Below the pieces are notes generated by a model, which was not told the origin of the DNA, did no database searches, and worked only from the letters and a program-made list of their open reading frames with translations. A stretch of DNA of 22,692 nt from Candidatus Zixiibacteriota bacterium (GTDB taxonomy: Bacteria > Zixibacteria > MSB-5A5 > CAIYYT01). The position numbers and the translations under genes were made by a program. Within the stretch, counting starts at the first letter, position 1; every line of letters starts with the position of its first letter. Positions 1 through 7,893 of the stretch are shown one piece after another. The DNA is taken from positions 1-22,692 of the forward strand of contig CAUJJY010000343.1 in the NCBI GenBank assembly GCA_963205155.1, read 5' to 3'.

Positions 1-175
1 GGAGCAAAAGTACGAACTACACGGTGACGTCGGCAACGTGGTATTCCCTTGCGGCTATACCATCCTTCCTGACGGCGACACAGTTCACTTCTACTATGGT
101 GCAGCCGACACGAGCATTGCACTGGCTACCGGCAGCATTTCCGCCATGCTTGCATGGTTGGAGCAGGACAACTGA
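1..175 (+). CDS. GH130 glycoside phosphorylase, C-terminal fragment
   Basis: Open from the window edge in the frame beginning at base 2, giving the last 57 residues and a TGA stop. The residues GDVGNVVFPCGYT, then YYGAADTSIALATGS, are the C-terminal signature of glycoside hydrolase family 130, which phosphorolyses beta-1,4-mannosides and related linkages in the cytoplasm. The Asp/His-bearing catalytic part lies outside the window, so substrate cannot be judged. The reading ends EQDN. No overlap with the next gene; an 89-base gap follows. Family assignment is from recognised motifs; function beyond the family is inference. Confidence 0.8.
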   Translation, partial: EQKYELHGDVGNVVFPCGYTILPDGDTVHFYYGAADTSIALATGSISAMLAWLEQDN

Positions 176-243
176 CCTCTGTAACGGGGAGCAGGTATGA
201 GGCTCTGACTTAGAAATCTAGGTCGAAATTGTAGCCTTGCAGG

Positions 244-249
244 TATAAT
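244..249 (+). promoter_or_regulatory. Perfect TATAAT -10 hexamer just before the luxR-type gene
   Basis: TATAAT is seen directly, but no good -35 sits 16-18 bases upstream. Transcription from it would start near 256, inside or just before the AAGGAGG ribosome site (254-260), giving an extremely short leader. It may be an activator-dependent promoter or chance. Confidence 0.35.
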
Positions 250-264
250 GGTTAAGGAGGACAT

Positions 265-1671
265 GTGGATAGTCTGATGTACACGAATGCAGAGGAGAAG
301 CTCCGTTTCGAGACGATGATTTCAGAACTGTGCTCTGCCTTTGTAAACGTTCCGGCAGATGAAGTCGATGCCGAAATCGACCGTTGGCTGGCGTTCGTAG
401 TCACCACATTAGGCATCGACCGTGGTACGCTGTTCCAGATATCGGAGGATAACTCCACCGGAATCCTCACCCATACCTGGGCTGCAAGGAAGTCGCTTTC
501 GTTGGACAGAAGCACAATAGCCGAACTCCGCGAGGGTAACTTCGTCCTCCCGTGGAGCGTCGAGAAGATGCTGCGCGGGGAGCATGTCATGTTTTCTTCA
601 ATGAATGAGCTCCCGCAAAATGCTGTCGCCGACCGCGAGTTTTACGAATCAAACGGCACCAAGTCCAATGTCACCATACCACTTGTGGTTGGTGGTGCGC
701 TCGTCGGCGCCATCGCATTAAGCTCTGTGCAATCCGAGACCGTATGGTCGGATGACCTGATTCAGCGCCTCCAATTGGTCGCCCATGTCTTCGCCAATGC
801 ACTGGCGCGCAAAATTGCCGACATCGAACTCAAGGGCGCTTTCGTTCGCTACCAGACGCTCTTTGAATCAGCCAATGATGCAATTTTCGTCATGAGCAAC
901 GGTAAGATTGCCGAATGCAACGGACATTGTGTCGCGTTGTTCAATTGTGCAAGCAAGGCCGACATTGTCGGTCACGAACCGGGCGAGTTTGCACCGCCGT
1001 TACAAGCCGACGGCGAAGATTCGCTTGACAAGAATAATCGCCTGGTCGAGTTGGCCAAGAGCGGCGTTCCGCAGCAATTCTACTGGAAGTGCCGGCGTAA
1101 GGACGGCTCCATCTTCGATGCCGAGATTTCTCTCAACTGCTTCAAGGCGTCGGGTGAGTTGCTGCTGCTGGCAATAGTGCGAGATGTGACTTTGCACATT
1201 GTCGCCAAGGAAATCTTGAAGGAAGCCAATGATCGTCTGCAGTCAGAACGCGAAATGTTGGGCGAAAAGAACGCCGCACTGCGCGCTATTTTATCAGAAA
1301 TCGAGCAGCAACGGATCGAATACGAAGAAAAGGTCTGCGCAAGTCTCAAGAACATTTTTGCTCCTTCACTCAAGAAGCTCCGGGCCACTGACGGTAAACT
1401 CAATAATAAGGACTTGATGAAACTCGAAGATGCATTTGAGTCGCTCGTGGGGCAAGGCGTGAATACCTTCAAAGAGAACTACGCCAAACTGTCACCGCGC
1501 GAAACCGAGGTTTGTGAACTCATTGCCCAGGGCAGGAGTTCAAAAGAAATCTCGGACCTGCTGAATGTTGCTCCCCAGACCATCCACAAGCACCGTGAGA
1601 TCATCCGCCGCAAGCTCAAGATCCAGAATCTGGAAATCAATCTCCCTACCTACCTTCGCAACAAGTCATGA
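265..1671 (+). CDS. GAF-PAS-LuxR family transcriptional regulator
   Basis: A 468-residue one-component regulator. A GAF domain (about 20-185) is followed by a PAS domain (about 195-315), a long charged helical linker likely to form a coiled coil (about 316-400), and a LuxR/GerE helix-turn-helix (about 409-468: LSPRETEVCELIAQG, then SSKEISDLLNVAPQTIHKH). There is no signal peptide, membrane segment, histidine kinase core or receiver domain, so it probably senses a soluble ligand or redox cue in the cytoplasm and binds DNA as a dimer. The GTG start at 265 is chosen because AAGGAGG lies 4 bases upstream; ATG 277 is possible but too far from it. It lies just upstream of two LuxR-type boxes (1698-1717, 2066-2085), which makes it their best candidate regulator by position. 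Ligand unknown. Confidence 0.88.
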   Translation: MDSLMYTNAEEKLRFETMISELCSAFVNVPADEVDAEIDRWLAFVVTTLGIDRGTLFQISEDNSTGILTHTWAARKSLSLDRSTIAELREGNFVLPWSVEKMLRGEHVMFSSMNELPQNAVADREFYESNGTKSNVTIPLVVGGALVGAIALSSVQSETVWSDDLIQRLQLVAHVFANALARKIADIELKGAFVRYQTLFESANDAIFVMSNGKIAECNGHCVALFNCASKADIVGHEPGEFAPPLQADGEDSLDKNNRLVELAKSGVPQQFYWKCRRKDGSIFDAEISLNCFKASGELLLLAIVRDVTLHIVAKEILKEANDRLQSEREMLGEKNAALRAILSEIEQQRIEYEEKVCASLKNIFAPSLKKLRATDGKLNNKDLMKLEDAFESLVGQGVNTFKENYAKLSPRETEVCELIAQGRSSKEISDLLNVAPQTIHKHREIIRRKLKIQNLEINLPTYLRNKS

Positions 1672-1690
1672 TTTGACAGCAACTGTCAAA

Positions 1691-1745
1691 GGCATTGCCT
1701 ACGCAATAACCCCGTATCGACCCAGTCAATCATCTAACGTACAAT
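1691..1745 (+). promoter_or_regulatory. LuxR-type box A with TACAAT -10 (activator-dependent promoter)
   Basis: The 20-bp box at 1698-1717 (CCTACGCAATAA, C, CCCGTAT) has inverted TACG/CGTA ends. Twenty-two bases downstream lies TACAAT (1740-1745). No recognisable -35 is present where one would be needed (near 1717-1722). The box centre lies about 44 bases before the predicted start near 1752, the usual place for a LuxR-type activator overlapping -35. The same layout recurs at 2059-2113. No ORF with a ribosome site follows directly. Confidence 0.5.
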
Positions 1746-1751
1746 ATACCG

Positions 1752-1925
1752 ATTGAGCGAGTCGAGCTTACGCGACGACACAAAGACCTTGTGATACTCA
1801 ACTCGATTTGACAGCTCGCGTGTCGTTGTGCGGAGTCGACTGCTCAAACTTGGGAGGCTCTTGATCCGGTGAACCGGAGCGCCCGGGCCTTAGCTCCAAC
1901 CCGCTCGGTGAAAAGAGCCTCTTGA
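1752..1925 (+). ncRNA. Candidate structured RNA downstream of box A
   Basis: Hand folding gives strong nested pairing. TGAGC plus AGTCGA (1754-1765, one bulged G) pairs with TCGACTGCTCA (1836-1846). Inside it CGACGACAC (1773-1781) pairs with GTGTCGTTG (1820-1828). A second domain is closed by GAGGCTCTT (1854-1862) with AAGAGCCTC (1913-1921) and holds a CCGG-TGAA-CCGG hairpin (1866-1877). No ORF is apparent here. I do not recognise a known riboswitch or sRNA family, and there is no clean U-tract, so the 3' end is uncertain. It could be an sRNA or part of a long leader of the gene at 2277. Confidence 0.35.
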
Positions 1926-2058
1926 GCCTTCTTGTGATCACATTCCGCTGAAATCTCTAACTTGCAAGACGCGACTCTGTCCTCTTCTTATAAATCTCCC
2001 AGGCATCAAACTCCGTTGTCGACGATAGCCGGCTTGCCCAAAACGCAATCTATCAACA

Positions 2059-2113
2059 GGCAATACCTACGCAATAAGCCCGTATGACGAGGTCAGGACC
2101 TCAAGTGTACAAT
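2059..2113 (+). promoter_or_regulatory. LuxR-type box B with TACAAT -10, promoter of the dockerin protein
   Basis: The 20-bp box at 2066-2085 matches box A at 19 of 20 positions, and the flanking 27 bp at 24 of 27. TACAAT (2108-2113) is again 22 bases downstream, and the preceding base is G in both copies. The predicted start is near 2120, leaving a leader of about 157 bases to the ATG at 2277. Sequence between box and -10 is not conserved between copies, so the conserved spacing looks functional rather than a recent duplication. Confidence 0.55.
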
Positions 2114-2117
2114 TTTG

Positions 2118-2197
2118 CGACTGCGAGAATCCTCTATCTGGCAGTCGTGGATTGTCAAGCGTGGTAACTCGGCCGAGATACCACACCGTTTACACGG
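2118..2197 (+). other. Structured 5' leader of the dockerin protein mRNA
   Basis: Three consecutive hairpins are visible: CGACTGC (2118-2124) with GCAGTCG (2141-2147); GTGGTA (2161-2166) with TACCAC (2179-2184) enclosing CTC-GGCC-GAG; and CCGT-TTAC-ACGG (2186-2197). They lie between the predicted start and the ORF and could affect mRNA stability or translation. No known riboswitch motif is recognised. The rest of the 1672-2276 gap (1926-2058 and 2198-2276) shows no gene. Confidence 0.35.
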
Positions 2198-2276
2198 CCG
2201 GTAGAGTCCTCTGACTGCCGACCAAGGTTCGCCAAGATTAACAAATCGGATGGGGGCATCCAGTGAAGGGATTCAT

Positions 2277-5200
2277 ATGATCTGCTTCAAGAGAGTTTCT
2301 CTCGCAGTGATTTTTGTCTTGTGCCAGGCGGTCGCACTCTCGTCTGCTCATGCTGCGACTTACTACGTTCGCTCCGGCGGCAGCAATGCCAACAGCGGAA
2401 CGACTTGGTCAACAGCCTGGGCGCATCCAAACAAAGCACAATCTGTAATGGTCGCCGGTGATATGCTCGTGATGGCGCCCGGCTCCTATGACACGGTGCA
2501 GTTTGTTCCGCCGGCAGCCGGCGGTGCGCTGACTTCGTACGTCTGCTCAACCTATGTTGTGAACGGCAGCGATGCCGGTCGAAACAACACATTTGTTCGC
2601 GGCGGCAGAAATCAATCTCTCACCTGGACCAGTATCGGCGGGAATCGTTGGACTTCGACTTTTGACTCTCCTATGACTGGAGTCAGTCCAAGAATCTATG
2701 TGGCGTTGTTCAGAGACGGCAAGGTGTGCGACCCCAGGTCTTCGACAACCGCTGCCGACAGCCAGAATGAATATGCATACAATACCAGTACAAATGTGTT
2801 CACTCTATACTCAACGACGAACCCGAGTTCTTCTGTCTTTAGAGTTTCCTGGCGGCCGGTCATGGATACCGGTCCCGGACAGTCTAATGTGTTGATCTTT
2901 GGATTAACTATTGAAGAAGGTTCGCAGCGGTTAATCGTAGTCGGCGATTGGGACCACAGTTCTCCAAAGCCGGACAGCACTTACATCAAATACTGCAACT
3001 TGAGAAAAGTCATCGAACTTGAAGAGTTCCACAACGGTTCGATCATTCTCTCCCAAACGAATGATCCAACTACCGTCGCGCAATGGACCAATGACTTGCA
3101 GGTTGTCGGCTGTACTCTGTCCCAAATATCAACCGTACAATTCGACCAGGGAATTCACTCCGGCGCAGCAATTGAGTGCTACTTCGTACGTGACTCCAGA
3201 ATTGACTCCAATGTTTTTATCGGTCCGATGGGCAGTGCGATTGCACTCAAGATGGGCTGTTATGCCGACAACGGCGTGAAATCACTTAACTGGAGCATCA
3301 AGTATAACCGGATCAGCGACTGTTTTGATGAAGCCGTCTGGGTTGGCAATAAGGTCGGCAACTTGGACTTCGTCGGCAACATCGTGGAACGCTGCGAAAT
3401 TGGCTTTAACATTCACACTTCCGACCCTTGCGGCAAAGATCCCACCCAGGGCAACATCAAGGTGCTGAATAACACCTTTGTTAACAATGATGTGAACTTC
3501 AATGCATCGGCCGCCAATGCAATCGGCGGAAATCAAGTCAAGTACAACATCTTCATGGATACCAGCGGGGCGGTCAGTGACAACTATGTATACACCCTCG
3601 GCTTCAGACTAAGGGGCGGCGAAGCTCCAATGGAAACTCCCACTACGGAGTCTTTCTGGGCCAATGGTGTAAATAACAACATGTACTACTATGCAAACGG
3701 GCAGACATTTATGGGTTGGTATAGTCCAAACAGCGGGTATTCGCCCACCCAGCCCAATTGGTCACAGTGGTCGACTGTTTTTGACCAGAACAGTATCAAT
3801 GGTGTAAATCCAGGTTTTGCCTCGAGCAGTACGGGCAACTACTCACGGCCATCATCAAGTAACGAAATCAACGTGACCCATTCTGGTGCAACGTGGACGC
3901 GCTACGGCGCATGGCAGTCCACGTCCGGCGGCTGCACACTGCCTGGCGTCGCAACTCTGACCCTGCCTGCCAACGGAGCGACCGGACTATCGTTGCCGGT
4001 CACGCTCGACTGGTCTGATGTCGCAACCGCAACGTCGTATCAATTGCAGATTGATAACAATTCCGATTTTTCCAGCACGTTGACCGATCAAGTTGTGGCG
4101 GCCTCAACCTACTCGGCTACCAGCTTGACCAGTGGTGTGACTCTATATTGGCGCGTACGTGCGCAGAACTCCTGCGGCTGGGGTGCCTACAGTGCATCGC
4201 GAACATTTGCTACTGCTGCCTGCACATTGCCTGTCGCTCCGACTCTTGCCAGTCCTGCAAACGCTGCAACTAATCTGTCGCAACCCATAACCTTGGATTG
4301 GAACGATGTCGCCACCGCGACCGGCTATCAGATTCAGGTCGACAACAACTCCGATTTCTCCAGCGTAACAGTCGCCCCAACAGCGACCGCTTCGACGTAT
4401 GCGCTCTCGGGACTTGCTGCCGGCACCACATTCTATTGGCGCGTCCGCGCTCAAAACGCTTGCGGTCTGGGAAGCTATAGCGCCTCCAGATCCTTCACGA
4501 CCACCTGTACTCTTCCAACTGTGCCTTCCTTTGTCGCGCCTGCCAATGGAGTAACCAACCTGGCACAACCAGTAGTACTCGATTGGAGTGACATCGCAGG
4601 CGCGACCTTGTACCATGTCCAGGTTGATAATAATTCGGATTTCTCAAGTCCCACGACAGACAATCAACCGACGGCTTCCACATACTCCGTAAGCGGTCTA
4701 ACAGCCGGGACGGTGTTCTACTGGCGGATGCGCGCCCAGAATGCCTGCGGCTGGAGCGCCTGGTCGGCGAGCCGAACTTTTACGACCGCCTCCTCCGGCG
4801 ACGCAACACCGCCGGTAATCTCCAATGTTACGACAACGAACATCACCAGCAAATCAGCAGTGATTTCGTGGACGACCAACGAAGCGGCCTCGACGCAGAT
4901 CAATTATGGAACGACGGTTTCCTACGGCTCCTCGACAACTCTCATTTCGACACTAACGACAGATCACGAGCAAGTTATTACCGGGCTGGATTCGATGAAG
5001 ACATATCATTTCCGGGTTCGCTCTCGTGATGCGGCCGGCAACGAAGCGATCAGCGGTGACTACGTCTTCACGACCGCAAACAGCATTGCGGATGGAATCT
5101 CTCCGACCGTGTCGAGTTCCTATACCGGTTTCAGCTCGGCAAATATTTCCGACGGCAACTACGATCCTTTTGGCGCGGAAACTTCCACCTGGGCAACCGA

Positions 5201-6674
5201 AAGCGCCACGTTGGCGCATTGGGTGGAATTTAATCTAGGCGCGAGTCGCACAGTCGAGCGTGTGGCCGTGTATTGGGCGTGGAATTCATACCAGCAACGC
5301 TGGATGACTTCACAACAGTTCCGAATCCAGATTTGGAATGGCTCGGCATTTACTGATGTCTCCACTGTCAATAACTCCGTCGGTGATAGTTGCACTTTCG
5401 TCGACATTGCGCCAGTCGCAACCACGCGTATGCGCTACTATCAACCTGTCAACATGGGACCGGCGACCTATCCCGCCGTCGTGTGGCTCACTGAAATTGA
5501 TGTCTTTGGTACTACCGTGGCCAATACTGCGCCCACCGTCCCGACGTTATCGAGTCCGGCAGCCGGCGCAACCGTCTCGACTCTTACCCCGGCGTTAATA
5601 CTCAACAACTCGTCCGACGCCCAAGGGAATGCGATCACCTACAATTTCCAGGTGTCCACTTCGTCAAGCTTTGCCACGATAACAGCGCAGGCAACGGGTG
5701 TGACGCAGGGTACTGGCACAACCAGTTCCTGGACCGTAAGTCCCAGCCTCGGAAGCGGAACCACCTACTATTGGCGCGCTCGTTCTTACGATGGCGCGCT
5801 GTACTCGAGCTTCTCGGCGTACCGATCGTTCACGACCGGCAGCAATGCCGCACCGGGCGCACCTACTCCAGTGTCTCCGATCAACTCCGTTCGCGTCTCG
5901 GACATGACGCCGAATCTCGTCGTCAAAAATGCGATCGACGCCAACGGGAACGTCTTAACTTATCAGTTCGAAGTTTACAACGGCACCGGAACCATCCTGC
6001 GGGCGCAATCGCCAATGGTCAACTCTGGAGCGACTTCCACAACATGGACTGTATCGATTACGCTAAACTACGTCACGAACTATACCTGGCGTGCCCGCGC
6101 TTACGATGGACAGGCGTGGTCGGTTTGGACTGCCCTGCAGAGTTTCCGGACAAATCGTGCACCATCATCGCCAATTCTCGAAAGCCCGCTTGAGGATGCT
6201 GTTGCTCAATTGTCAACCCAATACCTTGGTGCAGCAAGCTCCGTTGATCCCGACGGGGACTCGATCTCATATCAATTCGAGATTTATGCCGGTAACGACA
6301 CCACAGTCGTACTAAAGTCATCCACCGTAGCAGCAGATTCTTCGACGACCTTCTGGGCAGTGCCAAGTGATTTGGCGCCCGGCAAGCAATACGCCTGGCG
6401 CGCACGGGCATCAGATGGCGCCGACTGGTCTGACTGGTCGGAGATATCACTCTTCAGTGCCGCGGCCGCGGGTATCTGCGGTGACGAAGACTCTTCCGGT
6501 TTCGTCGATGTCAGGGATGCAATCTATCTACTGAATTACATTTTCTCCAATGGCACACTACCGGCCGATGGAGATGTCAATTGTGATGAAATGATCAACA
6601 TTTCAGACGCCGTACTCCTTCTTGAGTTCCTCTTCGCAAACGGTGACGAGCCGTGCGCGAAATGCGGCCAATAG
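2277..6674 (+). CDS. Giant secreted beta-helix / FN3 / discoidin protein with C-terminal dockerin repeats
   Basis: A 1,465-residue extracellular protein. A signal peptide of about 27 residues ends near SSAHA. Then come: a right-handed parallel beta-helix-like region beginning TYYVRSGGSNANSGT (about 28-550); three near-identical FN3-like modules of 95-96 residues (553-839) ending in repeated YWRxRAQNxCG; a different FN3 module (about 840-935); an F5/8-type C (discoidin) carbohydrate-binding-like domain (936-1081); three more FN3-like modules (about 1082-1398) with YYWRARSYDG-type motifs; and two dockerin-type calcium loops (about 1400-1465: DEDSSGFVDVRD and DVNCDEMINISD). The ATG at 2277 is preferred to 2250 because AAGGG lies 7 bases upstream and it starts directly at the signal peptide. 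Likely binds or cleaves polysaccharide at the cell surface; no catalytic residues could be assigned. Probably under box B. Confidence 0.85.
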   Translation: MICFKRVSLAVIFVLCQAVALSSAHAATYYVRSGGSNANSGTTWSTAWAHPNKAQSVMVAGDMLVMAPGSYDTVQFVPPAAGGALTSYVCSTYVVNGSDAGRNNTFVRGGRNQSLTWTSIGGNRWTSTFDSPMTGVSPRIYVALFRDGKVCDPRSSTTAADSQNEYAYNTSTNVFTLYSTTNPSSSVFRVSWRPVMDTGPGQSNVLIFGLTIEEGSQRLIVVGDWDHSSPKPDSTYIKYCNLRKVIELEEFHNGSIILSQTNDPTTVAQWTNDLQVVGCTLSQISTVQFDQGIHSGAAIECYFVRDSRIDSNVFIGPMGSAIALKMGCYADNGVKSLNWSIKYNRISDCFDEAVWVGNKVGNLDFVGNIVERCEIGFNIHTSDPCGKDPTQGNIKVLNNTFVNNDVNFNASAANAIGGNQVKYNIFMDTSGAVSDNYVYTLGFRLRGGEAPMETPTTESFWANGVNNNMYYYANGQTFMGWYSPNSGYSPTQPNWSQWSTVFDQNSINGVNPGFASSSTGNYSRPSSSNEINVTHSGATWTRYGAWQSTSGGCTLPGVATLTLPANGATGLSLPVTLDWSDVATATSYQLQIDNNSDFSSTLTDQVVAASTYSATSLTSGVTLYWRVRAQNSCGWGAYSASRTFATAACTLPVAPTLASPANAATNLSQPITLDWNDVATATGYQIQVDNNSDFSSVTVAPTATASTYALSGLAAGTTFYWRVRAQNACGLGSYSASRSFTTTCTLPTVPSFVAPANGVTNLAQPVVLDWSDIAGATLYHVQVDNNSDFSSPTTDNQPTASTYSVSGLTAGTVFYWRMRAQNACGWSAWSASRTFTTASSGDATPPVISNVTTTNITSKSAVISWTTNEAASTQINYGTTVSYGSSTTLISTLTTDHEQVITGLDSMKTYHFRVRSRDAAGNEAISGDYVFTTANSIADGISPTVSSSYTGFSSANISDGNYDPFGAETSTWATESATLAHWVEFNLGASRTVERVAVYWAWNSYQQRWMTSQQFRIQIWNGSAFTDVSTVNNSVGDSCTFVDIAPVATTRMRYYQPVNMGPATYPAVVWLTEIDVFGTTVANTAPTVPTLSSPAAGATVSTLTPALILNNSSDAQGNAITYNFQVSTSSSFATITAQATGVTQGTGTTSSWTVSPSLGSGTTYYWRARSYDGALYSSFSAYRSFTTGSNAAPGAPTPVSPINSVRVSDMTPNLVVKNAIDANGNVLTYQFEVYNGTGTILRAQSPMVNSGATSTTWTVSITLNYVTNYTWRARAYDGQAWSVWTALQSFRTNRAPSSPILESPLEDAVAQLSTQYLGAASSVDPDGDSISYQFEIYAGNDTTVVLKSSTVAADSSTTFWAVPSDLAPGKQYAWRARASDGADWSDWSEISLFSAAAAGICGDEDSSGFVDVRDAIYLLNYIFSNGTLPADGDVNCDEMINISDAVLLLEFLFANGDEPCAKCGQ
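3933..4793 (+). repeat. Three tandem FN3-module repeats (288, 285 and 288 bp)
   Basis: Units start at 3933, 4221 and 4506. Each begins CTLP and carries LDWxDxAxAT, DNNSDFSS and YWRxRAQNxCG at matching positions. Protein identity is high but the DNA has diverged by many synonymous changes, so this is an older internal duplication kept in frame, not an assembly artefact. Confidence 0.85.
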
Positions 6675-6697
6675 GGCCCTGCCTACTTCTACCACCG

Positions 6698-6726
6698 AAC
6701 GAGAGCGCTGCAACGGCGCTCTCGTT
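6698..6726 (+). terminator. Intrinsic terminator after the dockerin protein
   Basis: Perfect 11-bp stem AACGAGAGCGC (6698-6708) with GCGCTCTCGTT (6716-6726), 7-base loop, then TTTC. It sits 24 bases after the stop. The T-run is short but follows a very stable stem. It lies between convergent genes and may also shield against readthrough from marC. Confidence 0.75.
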
Positions 6727-6801
6727 TCGATTCTGACTGTGATGCAGGCTTCCACCTGGCACGCTGTTCACAAGTATCAACGCGACGACCATTGAATGTA
6801 A

Positions 6802-7473
6802 CTATGAACTTCCCCAGAAGCTAGTGTCGAGAATCAAATCCCTGACGCCGATAATGGCAAACTGGATGGCAATACAAATCAAAAGAAATCCCATAATCCG
6901 TGAAAGACTATCTACACCGTTGATACCGAGAAAGCGCTGCAGGAAACCGGCGCCCCGGAGTACCAACCATGATATAATTGCAGTGAGTATAATTGCGATC
7001 GCCACGCCGGTAAAGGCGACTACCCTGTCGATGCCGTGCTGACCGTCAATGGTTGAAGATATTGTAATGACAACAGCGATCGAGCCAGGTCCGCTCAAGC
7101 TAGGCATTGCCAAAGGACTAAACGAGAGATTCTGTTTTTGACGCGCCTCCTGACGGCCCTCACTTGTAATCTGCCTGGCGCCGGGAAACAACATGCGATA
7201 GCCAAGAATTCCTATGACCATTCCTCCCGCGAGGCGGATGCCGGGTAGGGAAATTCCGAATGCAATCATAATCAGATGGCCCGCCAGCAGGAATGCCACT
7301 AAAATAACGGTCATATAGATGCATGCCCATTTGACCTGACGATTGCGTTCCTCTACGCTGAGATGCGCACTGATACTGAGCAGAAGAACTGCCGTGCTGA
7401 CGGGATTTACGACAGGAATCAACGTAATCAGCGCAAGGCTCACCCACGACAGGAGACTTGCAGCTAAATCCAC
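6802..7473 (-). CDS. MarC family integral membrane protein
   Basis: A 223-residue inner-membrane protein with about six transmembrane segments. Family marks are VNPVSTAVLLLSIS near the start (MarC/YchE/YhgN NPxG-like motif), GIRLAGGMVIGILGYRM in the middle, and PLAMPSLSGPGSIAVVI. The length is normal for the family. The molecular role of MarC proteins is unsettled; the early link to multiple antibiotic resistance was withdrawn. The start is GTG with no clear ribosome site, and it overlaps the end of the upstream microprotein gene (7464-7574) by 10 bases, so it is probably translated by coupling. It converges on the dockerin gene. Confidence 0.85.
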   Translation of the reverse strand: MDLAASLLSWVSLALITLIPVVNPVSTAVLLLSISAHLSVEERNRQVKWACIYMTVILVAFLLAGHLIMIAFGISLPGIRLAGGMVIGILGYRMLFPGARQITSEGRQEARQKQNLSFSPLAMPSLSGPGSIAVVITISSTIDGQHGIDRVVAFTGVAIAIILTAIISWLVLRGAGFLQRFLGINGVDSLSRIMGFLLICIAIQFAIIGVRDLILDTSFWGSS

Positions 7474-7574
7474 GAGTCACTGCCGTACTGCGGAGGTTTG
7501 ATCGGTACTTCAGCCAGTTTCCTGCCGGGACCGCGTTTCGTCTTTGAGGATTTATGGAGCGTCTTGTCGCCCAT
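7464..7574 (-). CDS. 36-residue basic microprotein overlapping marC
   Basis: ATG-initiated ORF encoding MGDKTLHKSSKTKRGPGRK, then LAEVPIKPPQYGSDSWI. It starts 9 bases after the 37-aa gene upstream, begins with the same MGDK, and its stop overlaps the marC GTG. Strongly basic N-terminal half, no membrane segment. No convincing ribosome site, so it would depend on coupling from upstream. I do not recognise a family. Support is the tight gene spacing and sensible composition; it could be spurious. Confidence 0.5.
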   Translation of the reverse strand: MGDKTLHKSSKTKRGPGRKLAEVPIKPPQYGSDSWI

Positions 7575-7583
7575 TATGCTTAG

Positions 7584-7697
7584 TTATTGATCCCGCTTCG
7601 GCTGCTTGTCTTGTCGTTCCTTCTCGTCCTGATCGTGTTTGCTTTTCTTCTGCTTCTGGCCCTTCTCCTTGTCTTTCTTTCCACCCTTGTCTCCCAT
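7584..7697 (-). CDS. 37-residue lysine-rich hydrophilic microprotein
   Basis: ATG start preceded by AAAGGAA at good spacing. The product begins MGDKGGKKDKEKGQKQKKSK and continues with HDQDEKERQDKQPKRDQ. Nearly all residues are charged or polar. Small proteins with a KGQKQK core are recurrent in many bacterial phyla as uncharacterised genes, so this is likely real though often missed. Function unknown; an intrinsically disordered, nucleic-acid-associated or stress role is only a guess. It is the first gene of a probable three-gene unit with the 36-aa ORF and marC. The 196 bases upstream (7698-7893) hold no clear gene. Confidence 0.65.
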   Translation of the reverse strand: MGDKGGKKDKEKGQKQKKSKHDQDEKERQDKQPKRDQ

Positions 7698-7893
7698 ATC
7701 CACTTCCTTTCTTGATCACTTCGAGATCGTGTGTCACGACCTCGGCAATGCAACCATGACGACCGTCAAACCAATTTCGCACTGTCGTGAGCCGGGACGC
7801 TCAACTTAATACCCACAACAGCATATGCATCCCGACTTCCCGACAAATCGCTTCAGCGCGAAATTCTTATCTCTTGGCCACTGTACCGCCGGC

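Noticed and set aside
1854..1921. Known riboswitch such as c-di-GMP, cobalamin or fluoride
   Set aside because: None of the conserved sequence cores of these classes is present; only pairing potential is.
4143..4616. 157-codon minus-strand frame inside the dockerin gene
   Set aside because: It is a shadow of the FN3 repeats on the opposite strand, with no start signals or family match.
3933..4793. Assembly duplication in the dockerin protein
   Set aside because: The three units differ by many synonymous and some amino-acid changes and stay in frame, so they are genuine protein modules.
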